DNA from: Zoroaster sp. YZ-2022
Lineage: Eukaryota; Echinodermata; Asteroidea; Forcipulatida; Zoroasteridae
Assembly: GCA_029582265.1 (NCBI GenBank)
Contig: CM055817.1
Span: 56,803,750 to 56,867,749 of the forward strand
DNA length: 64,000 nt
Direction: 5' to 3'
Part shown: one piece after another, positions 11,183 to 23,377 of the stretch
Layout of the letters: the number at the start of each line of letters is the position of its first letter
Position numbering within the stretch: the first letter of the stretch is position 1
Made by a program: the position numbers and the translations under genes
Notes under the pieces: generated by a model
What the model saw: only the letters and a program-made list of their open reading frames with translations
What the model was told of the DNA's origin: nothing
Database searches by the model: none

Positions 11183-11722
11183 GTTATTAGCTGAAACTTT
11201 CACAGGATAACCAGTCTTAAAAAAATATTTAAAAAATAGACGCCTATCTCTCCCACCACTCTTACATGTAGCACTTTCTCGCGCCACAGTGGGGAGTGGG
11301 AAGGAGAATACTCACACTTGTACTTCTCTGGATTCAACACAAAGTATTACCATTAATACTTGTAATCTAACTTAATTTTATCTAGTCCCCTTCCGTACCC
11401 CACGCATGAGAGCCAGAATAGTATAGATTACACTCCGCAAGCTGTCCTAAAAAGGAATTACACACCTACAGATGGTACAGACCATTTTTGTGTACACTCT
11501 TTATGCACCCAATGAAATGATATTTTTTATCACTGTACCGCCATCTTGTGTTTTTTTTCCATACAAAACAACGGAACTAAACTGAGGCTAGAAAATAATG
11601 AGTCTGGCCCCTCTATCTGAGAATTACCAGCGCTGTAATCATACTCACGTGCAGGGATTTGAACAAAAATGGTCGCGACATGAAAAACGGGTAGAAGAAA
11701 TGTCGTATACAAAGACATTTTA

Positions 11723-11936
11723 TTAAAGGAACAATGTCTTCACGATCAACAGGGCACTGAATCGGAGTGCAAGTTTTAGATTAATTCAGTGACTGCAAAT
11801 AATACCCCACGTGATAACCGTTGCTGTTGCATAGATGAGCCAGTTATTTTCAGTCACTGTGTTTATCTTAAACTAGGACACCGATTCCATGCCCTGTTGA
11901 AAGTCTGCTCTGATCGTGACGATACTGTCCCTTTAA
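11723..11936 (-). mobile_element. TTAA-flanked MITE, right-arm copy
   Basis: Reverse complement of the element at 8317-8530, with TTAA at both ends and the same interior. It was therefore in place before the arms were duplicated. The open frame at 11789-12076 overlaps it and is not taken as a gene. Confidence 0.85.
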
Positions 11937-13159
11937 TGCATTTTAGGTCTATTGAAAAGAAGTCACAAACTGAGATGTTAATAACGAAGTGTTGTTCATA
12001 TTGCATGGGGCAACTCGTCCAATATGAATACCATGCTGACGAAATTGGTGTTACTGTAATAGCCCGGTTTTTGTAAAGAGCAGACATGTAGTTTGAATGT
12101 ACATGTGATTTGAAGCTTTGCATGATGGATAGGATAAGACAATTAAGTTTTAATACAGGTAACACCATGTGAAATCATCTCTTCTTGTTTTACAGTTTGC
12201 AGTATACAAGTAATTATGTTTCAATTCAATTCAATTCAAATATTTATTTCCAAAATACAACCAAAATGTTAATCAGTGTACAATACTGGGCGAGATTTAA
12301 AGACCTAGGACTTATGTAGAAATGCCTGTAATAATATCATCGAGTATACAATGGACAGGAGACTTGACAAAACAAAGAAAACGAGGACAAACAAAACTAT
12401 ATTACAGAAACTAGGACAATCAGACGGGCAAAGGGACATGAAAAAGACAACGAAGGGACATTTATATTATCATAATGATAATGTGGCAGGGATGGATTTT
12501 AAAAAAGAGAAAATGAAATAGAATGGTAATATAAAATACGATCTCCAAAGTAAGGCCTTTCGCGGCCTCATAAAAAATGATGACCTGTTATAATGGGGTA
12601 AAAAGCAATCAGTCTTGTTTTGACAAAACGCAGTAAACAAGTTGATGACATTTGGACGTATTATAATAGATAATAAATAAATTAACATAACGAGTGTTCC
12701 TTTGTCGCCACTGTTCTGATAAGCAACGTTTAATATCTACGTCGCGCGCCATTGTACTTTTGTCGCCATTGTATTTTTAAGCAACGTTTATCAACGGGAA
12801 AAAAAATGACACATACAATTTGTATCAACCTAATTTAAAAAAAAAGTACGGAATGATTCAAAATTTCTAATTTTAAATCACCCATGTTAAATTTAAAACT
12901 CTTTCTGGACGGCAAGCCTTTTGAAAGGCTCATGCGCGCATCGCGTTTTTACAGCGAGCGTTTTAAAAGGCTTGAACTTCATCACCTGACAACGGGTCTT
13001 GTTTTGACAACAGAGTGCACAATTGACCAATAAGAATCACAACCTTTACTTTTATACCTTCAATAATCCAAATATAAACAGATTATTAATAATTTCCACA
13101 CATAATTGTTGAATTTAATTGTTTACAGTATCAAATTGCAATAATGAAAACAACGTTTA

Positions 13160-14110
13160 AAATTCAATAGTCTGTTCTCAGTAAGAGCTGAAACCTCTCA
13201 TATAATACAAGCTGACAGCAGGCGGAAAAACGTAATGAAACACTAAATTGGCCTGTCATCAATAAGACTTCAAATTTATTGATTTCATATCTCACGTTGA
13301 CAAATGATTTATATGATATTCGGTAGTTTTATTGTCATTTTGTTTGAGATAATTACCGTTACAAGCACAACAGCGAACAAAAACCGCTTAAAATTCAATA
13401 GTCTGTTCTCAGTAAGAGCTGAACCGACAACAGGCGGAAAAACGTAATGAAACACTAAATTGGCCTGTCATCAAAAAGACTTCAAATTTATTGATTTCAT
13501 ATCTCACGTTGACAAATGATTTATATGATATTCGGTAGTTTTATTGTCATTTTGTTTGAGATAATTACCGTTACAAGCACAACAGCGAACAAAACCGCTT
13601 AAAATTCAATAGTCTGTTCTCAGTAAGAGCTGAACCGACAACAGGCGGAAAAACGTAATGAAACACTAAATTGGCCTGTCATCAAAAAGACTTCAAATTT
13701 ATTGATTTCATATCTCACGTTGACAAATGATTTATATGATATTCGGTAGTTTTATTGTCATTTTGTTTGAGATAATTACCGTTACAAGCACAACAGCGAA
13801 CAAAAACCGCTTAAAATTCAATAGTCTGTTCTCAGTAAGAGCTGAACCGACAACAGGCGGAAAAACGTAATGAAACACTAAATTGGCCTGTCATCAAAAA
13901 GACTTCAAATTTATTGATTTCATATCTCACGTTGACAAATGATTTATATGATATTCGGTAGTTTTATTGTCATTGTGTTAATAATTACCGTTACAAGCAC
14001 AACAATACCGAACAAAAACAGAACAAAAATAGTCTGTTCACAGCAAGAGCTGAAACCTCTCAATTTACGAGCCGACTGCCGTTGTTTCCACTTAATGAGC
14101 CATTTCAAGT
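13160..14110 (-). repeat. 211-bp tandem subrepeat, right arm (about four units plus a degenerate one)
   Basis: The TATCTCACGTTGACAAATGA motif recurs near 13290, 13501, 13712 and 13926, one full unit more than in the left arm. Unit sequence corresponds to the left array in reverse complement. Confidence 0.85.
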
Positions 14111-15628
14111 CCAAAGTCCTTGACTTTTAGTTTAGTAATTGAATGTTATTGAAATTCAGTAAATTAATGTTATTGCAATTCAACACACGATTGCAATACA
14201 AAAAGACCACTCTGTAAAAGGCTATTTTTGAGTGAGCTGTCCTGCTAAAATTAACATAAACATTTCCTTTTGAGTGAACAGAAGCAATTAGGTGTTAAGA
14301 AAGAGTTAAGGAACTTGAAATAGTTAAAAATAAATAAATACAGGGTTACAGGTTTTTAGAATGAAAATTCATCGGGGAATTTCTTTAATGAAATGTTTTA
14401 TTTTTGTGTTATTTTCTATTTGACATTTTTTGGGGAAAAATTTATTTATTTTTTGGGAAAATCTTTTTTGTTGTTGGAACATTTGAAAACAATGCTGTCC
14501 TTAAATAATTTGTAACCTTTATATAAAGTGTTACCAAGGAGCCTGGTCGAATTTGCTCCCTTGGCCCTACAAAAATTTAGGGGAGGGGTGATCCTACGGA
14601 CAATCAAAAAGCTGGTGTGAATACACCCCCCACCCAGGTTTAAACCCATGTACAGAGCCAAATGTTTTTTCCAACGGCTCTTTCAGTCCTTGGTTTTCCT
14701 AGGGGAAGATAGGCCCAGTAGTTTGGCAAATTTGAATTAGGGTTTGTTATGATTAATCCATCCCTAATACCCATCGATTGGATCACGGTGTTTTGCTCCC
14801 TATAACAGATTCCCCTTGTAACAAAAACCGTTGTAACAAAAGCAAACCATTTAATTTTCATAAGTTAGGCTAGGCCTAATGAAGTACAATAATAATTACA
14901 AATCAAGTCGGACCCAACGATTGCCAATTCACCCTGACACTTATTACTGCTTTATTGTTCAGACATTCAGTGCCCACAAACGGATGTGGGTATAATTGTT
15001 AACCTCATTGAGTTTTTCCATCAATTTGACGGACATTCAATAAAGTAATTTGTGTGGGTGTACATGTATACCTTCGTAAATGTCTTATGCGGATACATTA
15101 ATATTTTCTATACAGTATCTTTTCTAGTATTAAATTGGTCTTCATGTAAAATTCTTTTTATCGAGCGCTCGAGTATAATAGGTCTTGTAAGTTTTAATTT
15201 GATGGTAAATGTTTTCCTGTCTCGTAAGCCATTTTCCCTGCATAATTTGGTTACACAAGAGTGACCTAAGTTCTTCGTTAAAGCTGTAACATACAGTTTC
15301 AAATAATATTATTAATTGTATTGTATTATATTTTGTCCCGAATCTGAAACAAACCCCTTTACCCGTTCAATAATAATAATAATAATCGCACTTGAAGGAG
15401 TGTTTACAAAGAGCATACTCTTTCATTTTGATTTACAAAGAAAATATATATTTGGCAGCGCAATTAATGGTAGTTCATCTGAAGAGTTCATAAGGAAATT
15501 CTGTCTTTATTTGCCATTTAAAATTCAAAGTGATCATTTGTTTTGATAATATCAACAAACATACATTTTCCTAAAGTCCTTGTATAGTGGACAATAAAAA
15601 AAAATCTGAATTCTGATTCAACATCAAG

Positions 15629-15802
15629 ATGACAGCGTTGGCAAATTCTCTGACTGGAATCTTGACCAATTATTTCCCTGTTTCAATAAACAGCTTGTGT
15701 GAATTAAGAGCATCTAAATTGGGCGGAACATGGAATGACAGTATGATGAATTATTATCACAATACAAATATAACTCAAACTCAAATTTATTTTCACGGTA
15801 CA
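15629..15802 (+). other. Candidate orphan exon, right-arm copy
   Basis: Same 58-codon open frame as 4385-4558, with ATG start and a GTAAGT donor at 15803. It has the same length as the left copy. It has no recognised domain, and the differences between the copies mostly change amino acids. Kept as a candidate only. Confidence 0.25.
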
Positions 15803-16051
15803 GTAAGTCCTGAGCTTGTTTCTAGAAATGAACATGTTTCGTTATTGCATAACAAACATATCTAGTACCGGTACAGTTAATAAAGATAAACATTCATTTT
15901 ATGCAGAACACTTATTTTGTACTTTGCATACTGAATTCCTGAAATGATGAAGGGACTCGTATAATAAATACAAAAATAAATAAATAATTAAAAACACGCT
16001 GGGTATATACATGTAGATAAAGTTGGCACAGCACTTTATACATAAATTATT

Positions 16052-17955
16052 ATGTGTAGCTATACAGATTTTATTTTAATGAACGACAAATTTGCCGCAG
16101 TATTCGCAAGAGTGAATGTTAAACTTTCGGTTGTCATCCTGTCGGGGTCCAATTAGCGGTAAACACACTTGTTTAGACGGGTATTTTTGTAAACACCCAA
16201 TTATGTTAGACCATCCTTCCTCCATGTTTACACGTGGTGGTGCACGACTTCATACCTTCATAGCACACGTTGTGCTAATACAATCTTGACCACAGTCAAT
16301 CACTACGTGTTGTTTGTGTGAACATACAAAGGCCACGACCATTGTTGACCAATGTTTCTTTCGGTCATAAACGCGGGCCTGTTCGAACACGTTCCTACAG
16401 CTAGACAGCAGACGACAACGAACCATGCGACAATGTTCGGTCTATAGACTCGTACATTATTGAACCAGGGGAAATAGTTGACAACATTTTGCCGACTTGT
16501 AATCTCCGTTCACCTACAATATTTACAACCCACCCCGATCGCTATAATCGATCCACCCAGCCTTTCGGTTACATGCAGTTAACTCCGCCCCTATCGAGGA
16601 CCAGGGTGATCCACATCGATGATCCACCTGCCGAAACGGAGGTCATAGGCCTATGCCCCTTCTATACTACTTTGGTGATAGCTCTAACAACCTTGAGATA
16701 CCTGCTGATACTTCTTGAGAGAGGAATATAAGTGATATCTCATCAAAAAGGGACATGACATTCTTCTATGACATTCGTCTATATAAAGTTTCCCAAATAA
16801 AACAAACTAGAGTGAAACCTTCGTCTGACCCACATTAACCTCATATCTATGTCAACATTAAGTTAATATTAAACAGCAGGTTCATAGATTAATGCTTGGC
16901 GAATATTGGGTCACGACTCATAATCAGGTAATAGCATCATTTGATTAAAAGAAAGCGTTGCTAAACAAAACTTTAAAAAATAATAAAAATTACAAATTAA
17001 ATATCTATTATTTAAATTAATTTAACGAGAGACGCAGGATAAGTAAACAATGATAGCATGTTGCTAGTAAGCATGTGTGTTATTTCCTGGGTCCTTGTTC
17101 TATGATTACTTCAAGTGAAACGTGTGCACCAGACTGACTACATTTAAAACTGTTAGTTAGGTAGCTGCTTACAGTTAAATCTAATTAAACAACAACTGTG
17201 TCATTAAACACTTCACCAGTCATAATTAATTTCAATATCAATTTCACTAACATTTATTTCAATGTTGCCCTTGTATTATTTTGTGTGAAGATCATTTAGG
17301 CCTATATCAAATTACGGTTAATTAAACAGTTATCAAGTTTAAAAATTAGGAAAAAATTGATTTCTACAAATCTGGTGTCAAATGAAAGAGGAAAATCTAG
17401 AGAATCAAACTATACCAAAATCTCACTTTTGAAAATTGGGTCCATGTTTAGGGTTTTGCCAGAGCCAGTTACAAATAATAACACTGAATGCAATGAAATA
17501 GATGGAAGATAATTTATACAGGACAACATTTAGGCTTGGTGAAGCAAAACGTTTTTGCGCCCTAACCTATTAACAGACAAACATAGATGTAGTTTTAAAT
17601 TAGCAATAAAATCACTTCAATCTTGCACGTACGCATGCGTTAATAATAATAATAATAAACACTTCAAAAAGGACGTGACTTATAAATGATTAATGAAAGA
17701 CTTTGTCGTGTCAAAGGTTGCATGAATTAGAGTATGGGTAGGACTAAATAACATGTTTTATGAATCGAAATTTTATTTCTATATTTTCCATTTCTAAAGA
17801 CTAAAAAATATAGAATATAATATACATTTTTCGTGCGTGTAATTCTTTCGACTTTTATTTATTTATTTATTTGTTTATTTTAATAATTAGTAACAATCAC
17901 ATGGTTAATTAATGATAAGTTATAAATGATGTGTTTTTTCTCCTGGACATTTCTT
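16052..17955. other. Non-genic stretch between palindrome and Ly6-type gene
   Basis: AT-rich. A frame open from 16405 to 16731 (plus) has no in-frame ATG before residue 50 and no domain I recognise. It could be an exon with an acceptor near CCTACAG at 16400, but this is weak. A TAA microsatellite lies near 17640. Nothing else is supported. Confidence 0.4.
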
Positions 17956-17959
17956 TAAA

Positions 17960-18083
17960 CACGTGACTGTTAAGCCAACATTACTGACCAATCAAACTCC
18001 GGGCGTGGCTGATATGCCTATATATTTGCAGCTCTTTGTTGTTGGCACCATTTTGTGAACTGACATAGCTGTGTGCAGTTACG
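17960..18083 (+). promoter_or_regulatory. Core promoter and non-coding first exon of the Ly6-type gene
   Basis: In order: an E-box CACGTG (17960-17965), a CCAAT box (17988-17992), a GGGCGTGGCT GC/CACCC-like box (18001-18010) and a TATATATT box (18019-18026). Transcription would start near 18050. A short non-coding exon would end at 18083 before the donor GTAAGAT, and the next exon would begin after a polypyrimidine-AG at about 18509, 34 bases before the ATG. The spacing is what is expected of a TATA promoter; transcription itself is inferred. Confidence 0.65.
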
Positions 18084-18542
18084 GTAAGATTTCCTTGATT
18101 ATCTTTCGACTTCTATCACTTTAACCATTTCAGTTTGTATCAAGTCCAGCGATTGAAAGAAAGTAGGTGATGACGGCGTCTGCAGTAATGCGCCCCCATT
18201 ACAACCTGTGAAACGAGGCGACCACGGACACAAGTCTATGCCAAACGATGACGATGGTCAAGCCCTAATCTTGCCGGCAGACCACGGTTCGCGGTATCGA
18301 TGTGTTTACACCAAATTCAACCTGCAGTGATTTTGAGAAATGGCGTGGTCTAGAAATTGGAATTTTTTCCATATAAATTTAATATAATTCATGACCAAAT
18401 ATAATCATGTGTGACAGTATTTGTTCATGTTCTCATGATTTCATCTGGTGAGTAGGACGTCGCAACATTAACGCCGTATCTTCCTTTTTTCAGCAATTTT
18501 TTTCTCAGCTATTCGAAGAATCGGAAGAATTGCATTAATACC

Positions 18543-19921
18543 ATGAAGGTCCTCTGTTTCATTCTGGTTCTTGCATTTATTGGTAAGTTCAACAACAATT
18601 TAAAAACGTCAACAAATAATTATTAAATAAATTTAAGACAAACAAGTTGAAGCTGAGGTTTGCTGTGGTAGTAAAGAAGGTTACCCATGCATAGTTGACG
18701 CATTAAGATTGATTAACATTTACCTCAAAATTTACCATTTTAATCAAGATCGCAACCAAAGCTAAATAACCCAAGCTCTGCCAATTTGGCATGGTGCCCT
18801 GGCCTACACAGAGTTGTGAAGACATTTATCTAGTAGGCTAATGTGAGTAAAACTGAGATTATATAAGTGTATTTGTCTCTCCCTACCGAGGACTTATAAA
18901 CAAAAAAGGAACAATACGAATTTTTTTGGTTTTCCCGCGTACGAAAACATGTGTATGTTTATTTGTTATTTAATTTTTTGTCTCTTTTTGCATAAACATG
19001 ACAATATTGAGATTCTTTATCTCTATTCATTTTTGCCCTATTGTTTTCCAAGTGTCTGCCGGAAAACAAAACTCGGGCGGGATTTTCTGCTTACTGGTGC
19101 AGAGGTCTTCACTAGTATAAGTAGGAAGTCATAGGTTCAAATCCTGCCCGAGTCGCGTTTGGAATTTGTTATCGAAGTCACTCGGAAAGCACTGAGTATA
19201 CGTTGTTACATATAGTCTTCAGTGTAGGGTAACAAATAAAATCAAGTGTTATTATCCCGACAAACAATTTCATTAATAAGATTATTATTCTGAAAATAAA
19301 CAATCTTTACCTGTCATTAATTTATTGATTGTCTTGCAGGATATACTGCAGCGGTAGACTGTAAGACGTGCTGTGGTGCAGCTTGCGTGAAAGCTGTATT
19401 TACAGATTCGACCTGCTCAAGTGCTGATAGCGAGATGTGCTACGTAAGTTAAATCATCATTATAGTATTCAATATGAATTAATACATTAGTCAATAGTAA
19501 CGAAAGCAAATTCGTTATTGTGGTTTTAACGTGTTCATGTTTCTTCGGATTATATTGTTTTACACTGAAATACAAATCTGATGTGAATGATGTGCTACAC
19601 GAATCCATGCAAAACACATACAGTTCTGATCTTTAAAAAAAAAATTTAAATAGCAATTAGCAGTTAGTTAAGGTTGTTTGTTCATTTAAATATTTTGTTC
19701 TCGTTTCTTTTTATACTAATATGTAGCGAAAAAGCATATCTGACGTACTCCTTGAGGCAGGATGTGTAGGCTCCACAGAGTGCACGAAGGATGAATGTAA
19801 GACCGATAACGACGACATTCAGACATGTTGCTGTAGTAAAGATGACTGCAACAGCGCAAGCTCCATGACCCTTAACCTCGTCGCCCTCGTTGCCATGATT
19901 TTGACAACGTTCATTATTTAA
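18543..19921 (+). CDS. Ly6/uPAR (three-finger) domain protein, predicted GPI-anchored
   Basis: Coding exons 18543-18582, 19340-19443 and 19727-19921 join in frame to 112 codons. All introns are GT-AG with good donors (GTAAGTTC, GTAAGTTA). The signal peptide MKVLCFILVLAFIG ends near the TAAVDCKTC start of the mature chain. The chain is cysteine-rich and ends CCCSKDDCN, matching the CC-x4-CN signature of Ly6/uPAR domains, followed by a hydrophobic tail (MTLNLVALVAMILTTFII) typical of GPI addition. The mature part has 13 cysteines, an odd number, whereas a standard domain has 8 or 10, so one may be free or pair between chains. The first intron follows the signal peptide in phase 1, as in Ly6 genes. 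Such proteins act outside the cell as receptors or modulators; the specific ligand is unknown. Confidence 0.88.
19070..19230 (+). mobile_element. tRNA-headed SINE in the Ly6-type gene intron
   Basis: Box-A-like TACTGGTGCAGAGGTC and box-B GGTTCAAATCC (near 19134), followed by CACTCGGAAAGCACTGAGTA, the body of the SINE at 7.4 kb. It lies in the intron between coding exons 1 and 2 and leaves the splice sites intact. More diverged than the 7.4-kb copy. Confidence 0.7.
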
Positions 19922-20277
19922 AAAACACAATGCTAAGAAAATATTTCAAAGCCCACATGAGTCTCTTTTACTGATGTATGTTCAAGTGCAAAACTCCAAA
20001 ACTCCATGATCATATATACTGATTCGATACCGTATCGCATGTACACTAATGTCACTGGACCGCCATGTTTCTATCCGAGATTACATAATGAATAAGATTC
20101 GTCTCTGGTGGTTCCCATTAGTATAAAAAATATCCCTGACTCGCAGCTGCTCTTGTTCTTTCATTGGCTTATGACTCTCATGTGGGTTTTTGAAGTTAAT
20201 TCACGTTTAGAAAATTGCGAAGGGATCTTCTTAATGAAAGTCTTTGACGATGTGCTTTCATTCAATATTAATATTTG

Positions 20278-20283
20278 AATAAA
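20278..20283 (+). terminator. Candidate poly(A) signal of the Ly6-type gene
   Basis: AATAAA about 357 bases after the stop codon. Further AATAAA hexamers occur near 20490 and 20605, so the exact 3' end is uncertain. Confidence 0.5.
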
Positions 20284-20499
20284 AACAAGTGGGCACGAGG
20301 GTCAAGTTGTATTCCATGAGCCAGAACAACATTTCTCACGCCTTCAAATATCTGAACCTTTGTATGTCTGATATTTTGTGAGAATATAAATAACATTTTC
20401 TGAATCTAAAAGTCGAAAATTTCAAACATGGATACTAAATGATCAATTAATATTTGAAAGCTGATACCTTACTGTATCTTGCCCAAGAAATAAATTGAA

Positions 20500-20625
20500 G
20501 GAAAAATATGTTATAATTTTTTGAATGTTAACATTTGAGGCTTGATAGCTGTCCACTAATGAAGATCCATTGGCTGCTTTATCTGAGTGTAAACCTAGTT
20601 ATTGAAATAAATTACTCAAATAATT
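20500..20625 (+). repeat. Single copy related to the 203-bp units at the window start
   Basis: It shares the ATTTGAGGCTTGATA core and the ACCTAGTTATTGAAATAAAT segment with the units at 251-656. It lies downstream of the Ly6-type gene and may be part of its longest 3' UTR. The rest of 20284-21341 shows nothing else I can support. Confidence 0.6.
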
Positions 20626-21341
20626 GTCTTGTGTTGTCTGCTATTTGTTATAATGCAGATGATTTAATAAACATTTTAATGCTATACAAGTGAAAACTAA
20701 TTCAATAGTTAATCCCAAACTTTTATTAATCATTAGCTACAATTGAACATTTGAATACAACATTTTGAAATGAAAGTTTGTATGATAGCTCTGAAGGGAC
20801 ATACAAAGTTTTCAAATGACAATGTATATATGTCCTTTACGGGCCATCATAACCCTCTATTATGTGCGCTTTGAGTGTGTACAAATTACGGCACGTTATT
20901 ACAAGGACGGGTGAGAAATTTTCAATTATTCTTAGTATACAAATTGTTGTATTTACAATTCAGAGAATTGACACTGTGACATGATTTATCTTGGTCTATA
21001 TCTAAGACAAATCATGTGACAGAATTCTTTAAGCATTTACAAAAACGGCAAATTACATCACTAGGTCAATGACCGTAGCACATCATTTCCTCCTGGAAAG
21101 AAACGAAGGACGCCCTCTCGCAAATCGCGCCCAACAAAGGTGTGGGTATTATTTGTACCCAAAGATTTAAACTGCATACGATTTTATAGAATTTAATATT
21201 ATGTTCTTACAATAAATACTAAAATTAGACAGTAAGAAATGTGTTCCTCTCTTTATATATTAAATTATGTGAAAGTATTTTAAACTTTAAATAGAAACAG
21301 AGGGAGGGGTCAGCCTCTAAACACTGTCTTTAGAGCATTTG

Positions 21342-21931
21342 AGGATAAAATACTTAAGACAAAACACTTACACAAACTACCCATGTAAAACCAAAAAAAA
21401 CAAGAACTACGGAATGATTCAAAATTTCTAATTTTAAATCCCCCATGATAAATTTAAGGACCTTGAAATAGTTAGAAATAAATAAATACAGGGTTACAGG
21501 TTTTTTAGAATGAAAATTCATCGGGGAATTTCTTTAATGAAATGTTTTATTTTTGTGTTATTTTCTATTTGACATTTTTTGGGGGAAAATTTAATTATTT
21601 GTTGGGAAAAATTGAATTTATTTTGGAACATTTGAAAACAATGCTGTCCTTAAATAATTTGTAACCTTTACATAAAGTGTTACCAAGGAACCTGGTCGAA
21701 TCTGCTCCCTTGGCCCTCCAAAAATTTAGGGGAGGGGTGATCCTACGGACAATCAAAAAGCTGGTGTGAATACACCCCGCCCCACCCCCACCCGGGTTTA
21801 AACCCATGTACGGAGCTAAATATTTTTCCAACGGCTCTTTCATTCCTTGGTTTTTCCTAGGGGAAGATAGGCCCAGTAGTTTGAAGGATAAAATACTTAA
21901 GACAAAACACTTAAACAAACTACCCATGTAA
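21342..21931 (+). repeat. Third, internally deleted copy of palindrome-arm sequence between 47-bp direct repeats
   Basis: The 47-bp sequence at 21342-21388 recurs at 21885-21931 with one mismatch. Between them lies sequence matching the right arm at about 12841-12892, then jumping to about 14305-14722, so roughly 1.4 kb is absent. This shows that part of the arm is a dispersed repeat. The long flanking direct repeats look like an unusually long target duplication or a repair product. Confidence 0.78.
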
Positions 21932-23170
21932 CACTCTAACACACGTCGATTGCTTACTAGTGTAAATGTCTTAAACATACCATAACCATGTTACGTGGAC
22001 TAGCTTCAAAAAATCGGAACACTGGATTATTTGTTCAAATAAATTCTCAGTTTATTTATTTGTAATTATTTTATTTAAAACCATATTTTAAGACGGTGCT
22101 TTATCCATCATTGGGTCCTTAGACAATAAAAATACGGAAATACTATATATAATTAAAACATTGGGTGAACAAAATGAACGTCCCCCCCCCCCCCCGCCAA
22201 CATCCACAAATTAAGCTTTTGGTCAACGACCAACATCTCAGGCTGGATTTAAAATTAATACCAAGTAAATATACAAACTGCAATTAAAACCTATTAACAA
22301 TAATTATTATCCAATATTACTGCTAAGATCATGAACGTATACTAGAACATTCTGTTGTTAACTTAACTATAATGCAGTCAAACATCACGACAGTTTGCCA
22401 AGGTTAATCTCATTATGAACAAAAATCAAATGGAAATATGCTCTCTTGTGACAGCTAGAAGAAAGGTTTATATAATAAACCATTATTTTCATAAAAATTA
22501 TACGATTTTTTCCCCAAAACGTGGCGATCTCCAACGGAGACATCTGATATTGTTGGTGCCAAAAAGACAGAATTGCACAATTTCATGTTAAATCTTTAGT
22601 TTTCATTTTTTTTCAGGAAATTGTTAATGTTAATAACTGCTTAACACCAAAACAAAGGAATGGAAATTACAAGATTTTTGTGTGATATTTTTGGTCATGG
22701 AGAATTAAGACATAACATAAACATCTATTTACAAGAAAATGATTTTAATATTATGAAAATACCTTTTACTACTAATTTTGTAAATGATTAGATGTCAATA
22801 GCAAGCACTTTCTACCTCAAACCAACTTATCTTAAGGCCTTATATTTCAAATATTCGAATGTTTTGCAATTTAACGGTTTGCGCCACGATTAGGTTCGCA
22901 TCAGTCGGTAGTTTGACATTATTCAATCACGCACATTGTGTACGTGACCAGGTGGACTTCTCTTATTCTCTCGTTCCATGAAATATAAATGAGTTGCTAT
23001 ATTAGGACTGGCACACAGGCACTTAAGTCATATTCCACTCCCCAAAACATATTAATGAATTCATGTATGGCACACAGCGAAACAGACCGAAGTCACTTCG
23101 CATGAGCGAGACAGTCGAAGTATTCTATGGGATTTGACATGAGCACGCCGACAAGACGGAGTCGGTCGAT
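21932..23170. other. Upstream region of the orphan gene
   Basis: No gene seen. A poly-C run lies near 22182. The segment 22408-22468 is duplicated at the very start of the window, while the following part up to 23221 is not. Confidence 0.5.
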
Positions 23171-23178
23171 TATAAAAA
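23171..23178 (+). promoter_or_regulatory. TATA box of the orphan gene
   Basis: TATAAAAA lies 207 bases before the ATG at 23378, placing the start of transcription near 23200 and giving a 5' UTR of about 175 bases. A second TATATAA lies at 23226. The duplicated copy at the window start retains only the second. Confidence 0.6.
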
Positions 23179-23377
23179 CGCGTCACCGTCCGTACTATGA
23201 CTCACACACTTGCTTTAGATAAGTCTATATAACTGACGCTACAAAGGAGCTAATAACTAGCGATAGCTGTACTCTGATTTTACTTCAGCGAGTGTCTTCG
23301 ATCTCCCAAGCTGTTCAACGCTACACGGACAGTCTAGCGGACTGACACTAGTTCTACTTCAGCTTTTATTCTACATC

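Larger units (their letters stand above)
4083..16051. repeat. Giant imperfect palindrome (inverted repeat with spacer)
   Basis: The left arm (4083-9391) is the reverse complement of the right arm (10885-16051), with a 1.5-kb spacer. I followed the match through all parts of the arms by eye. In one 174-base segment the arms differ at 5 sites, about 3 percent. Arms also differ by a SINE of about 290 bp, by copy number of a 211-bp repeat, and by small indels. No terminal target duplication was seen at 4083 or 16051. It may be a segmental inverted duplication, a foldback element, or an assembly join of two diverged haplotypes. Confidence 0.9.
10885..16051 (-). repeat. Right arm of giant palindrome
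   Basis: Reverse complement of the left arm. It keeps both ends of the hAT-type MITE (10974-11182), lacks the SINE and hairpin found at 7303-7606, and has four main copies of the 211-bp unit. It ends at the AATAATTTATG motif (as CATAAATTATT) near 16051. Confidence 0.88.

Noticed and set aside
22468..23222. Intron lost from the window-start copy (processed pseudogene idea)
   Set aside because: The missing segment does not begin with GT, and the joint shares AAG with both sides. A microhomology deletion explains it better.
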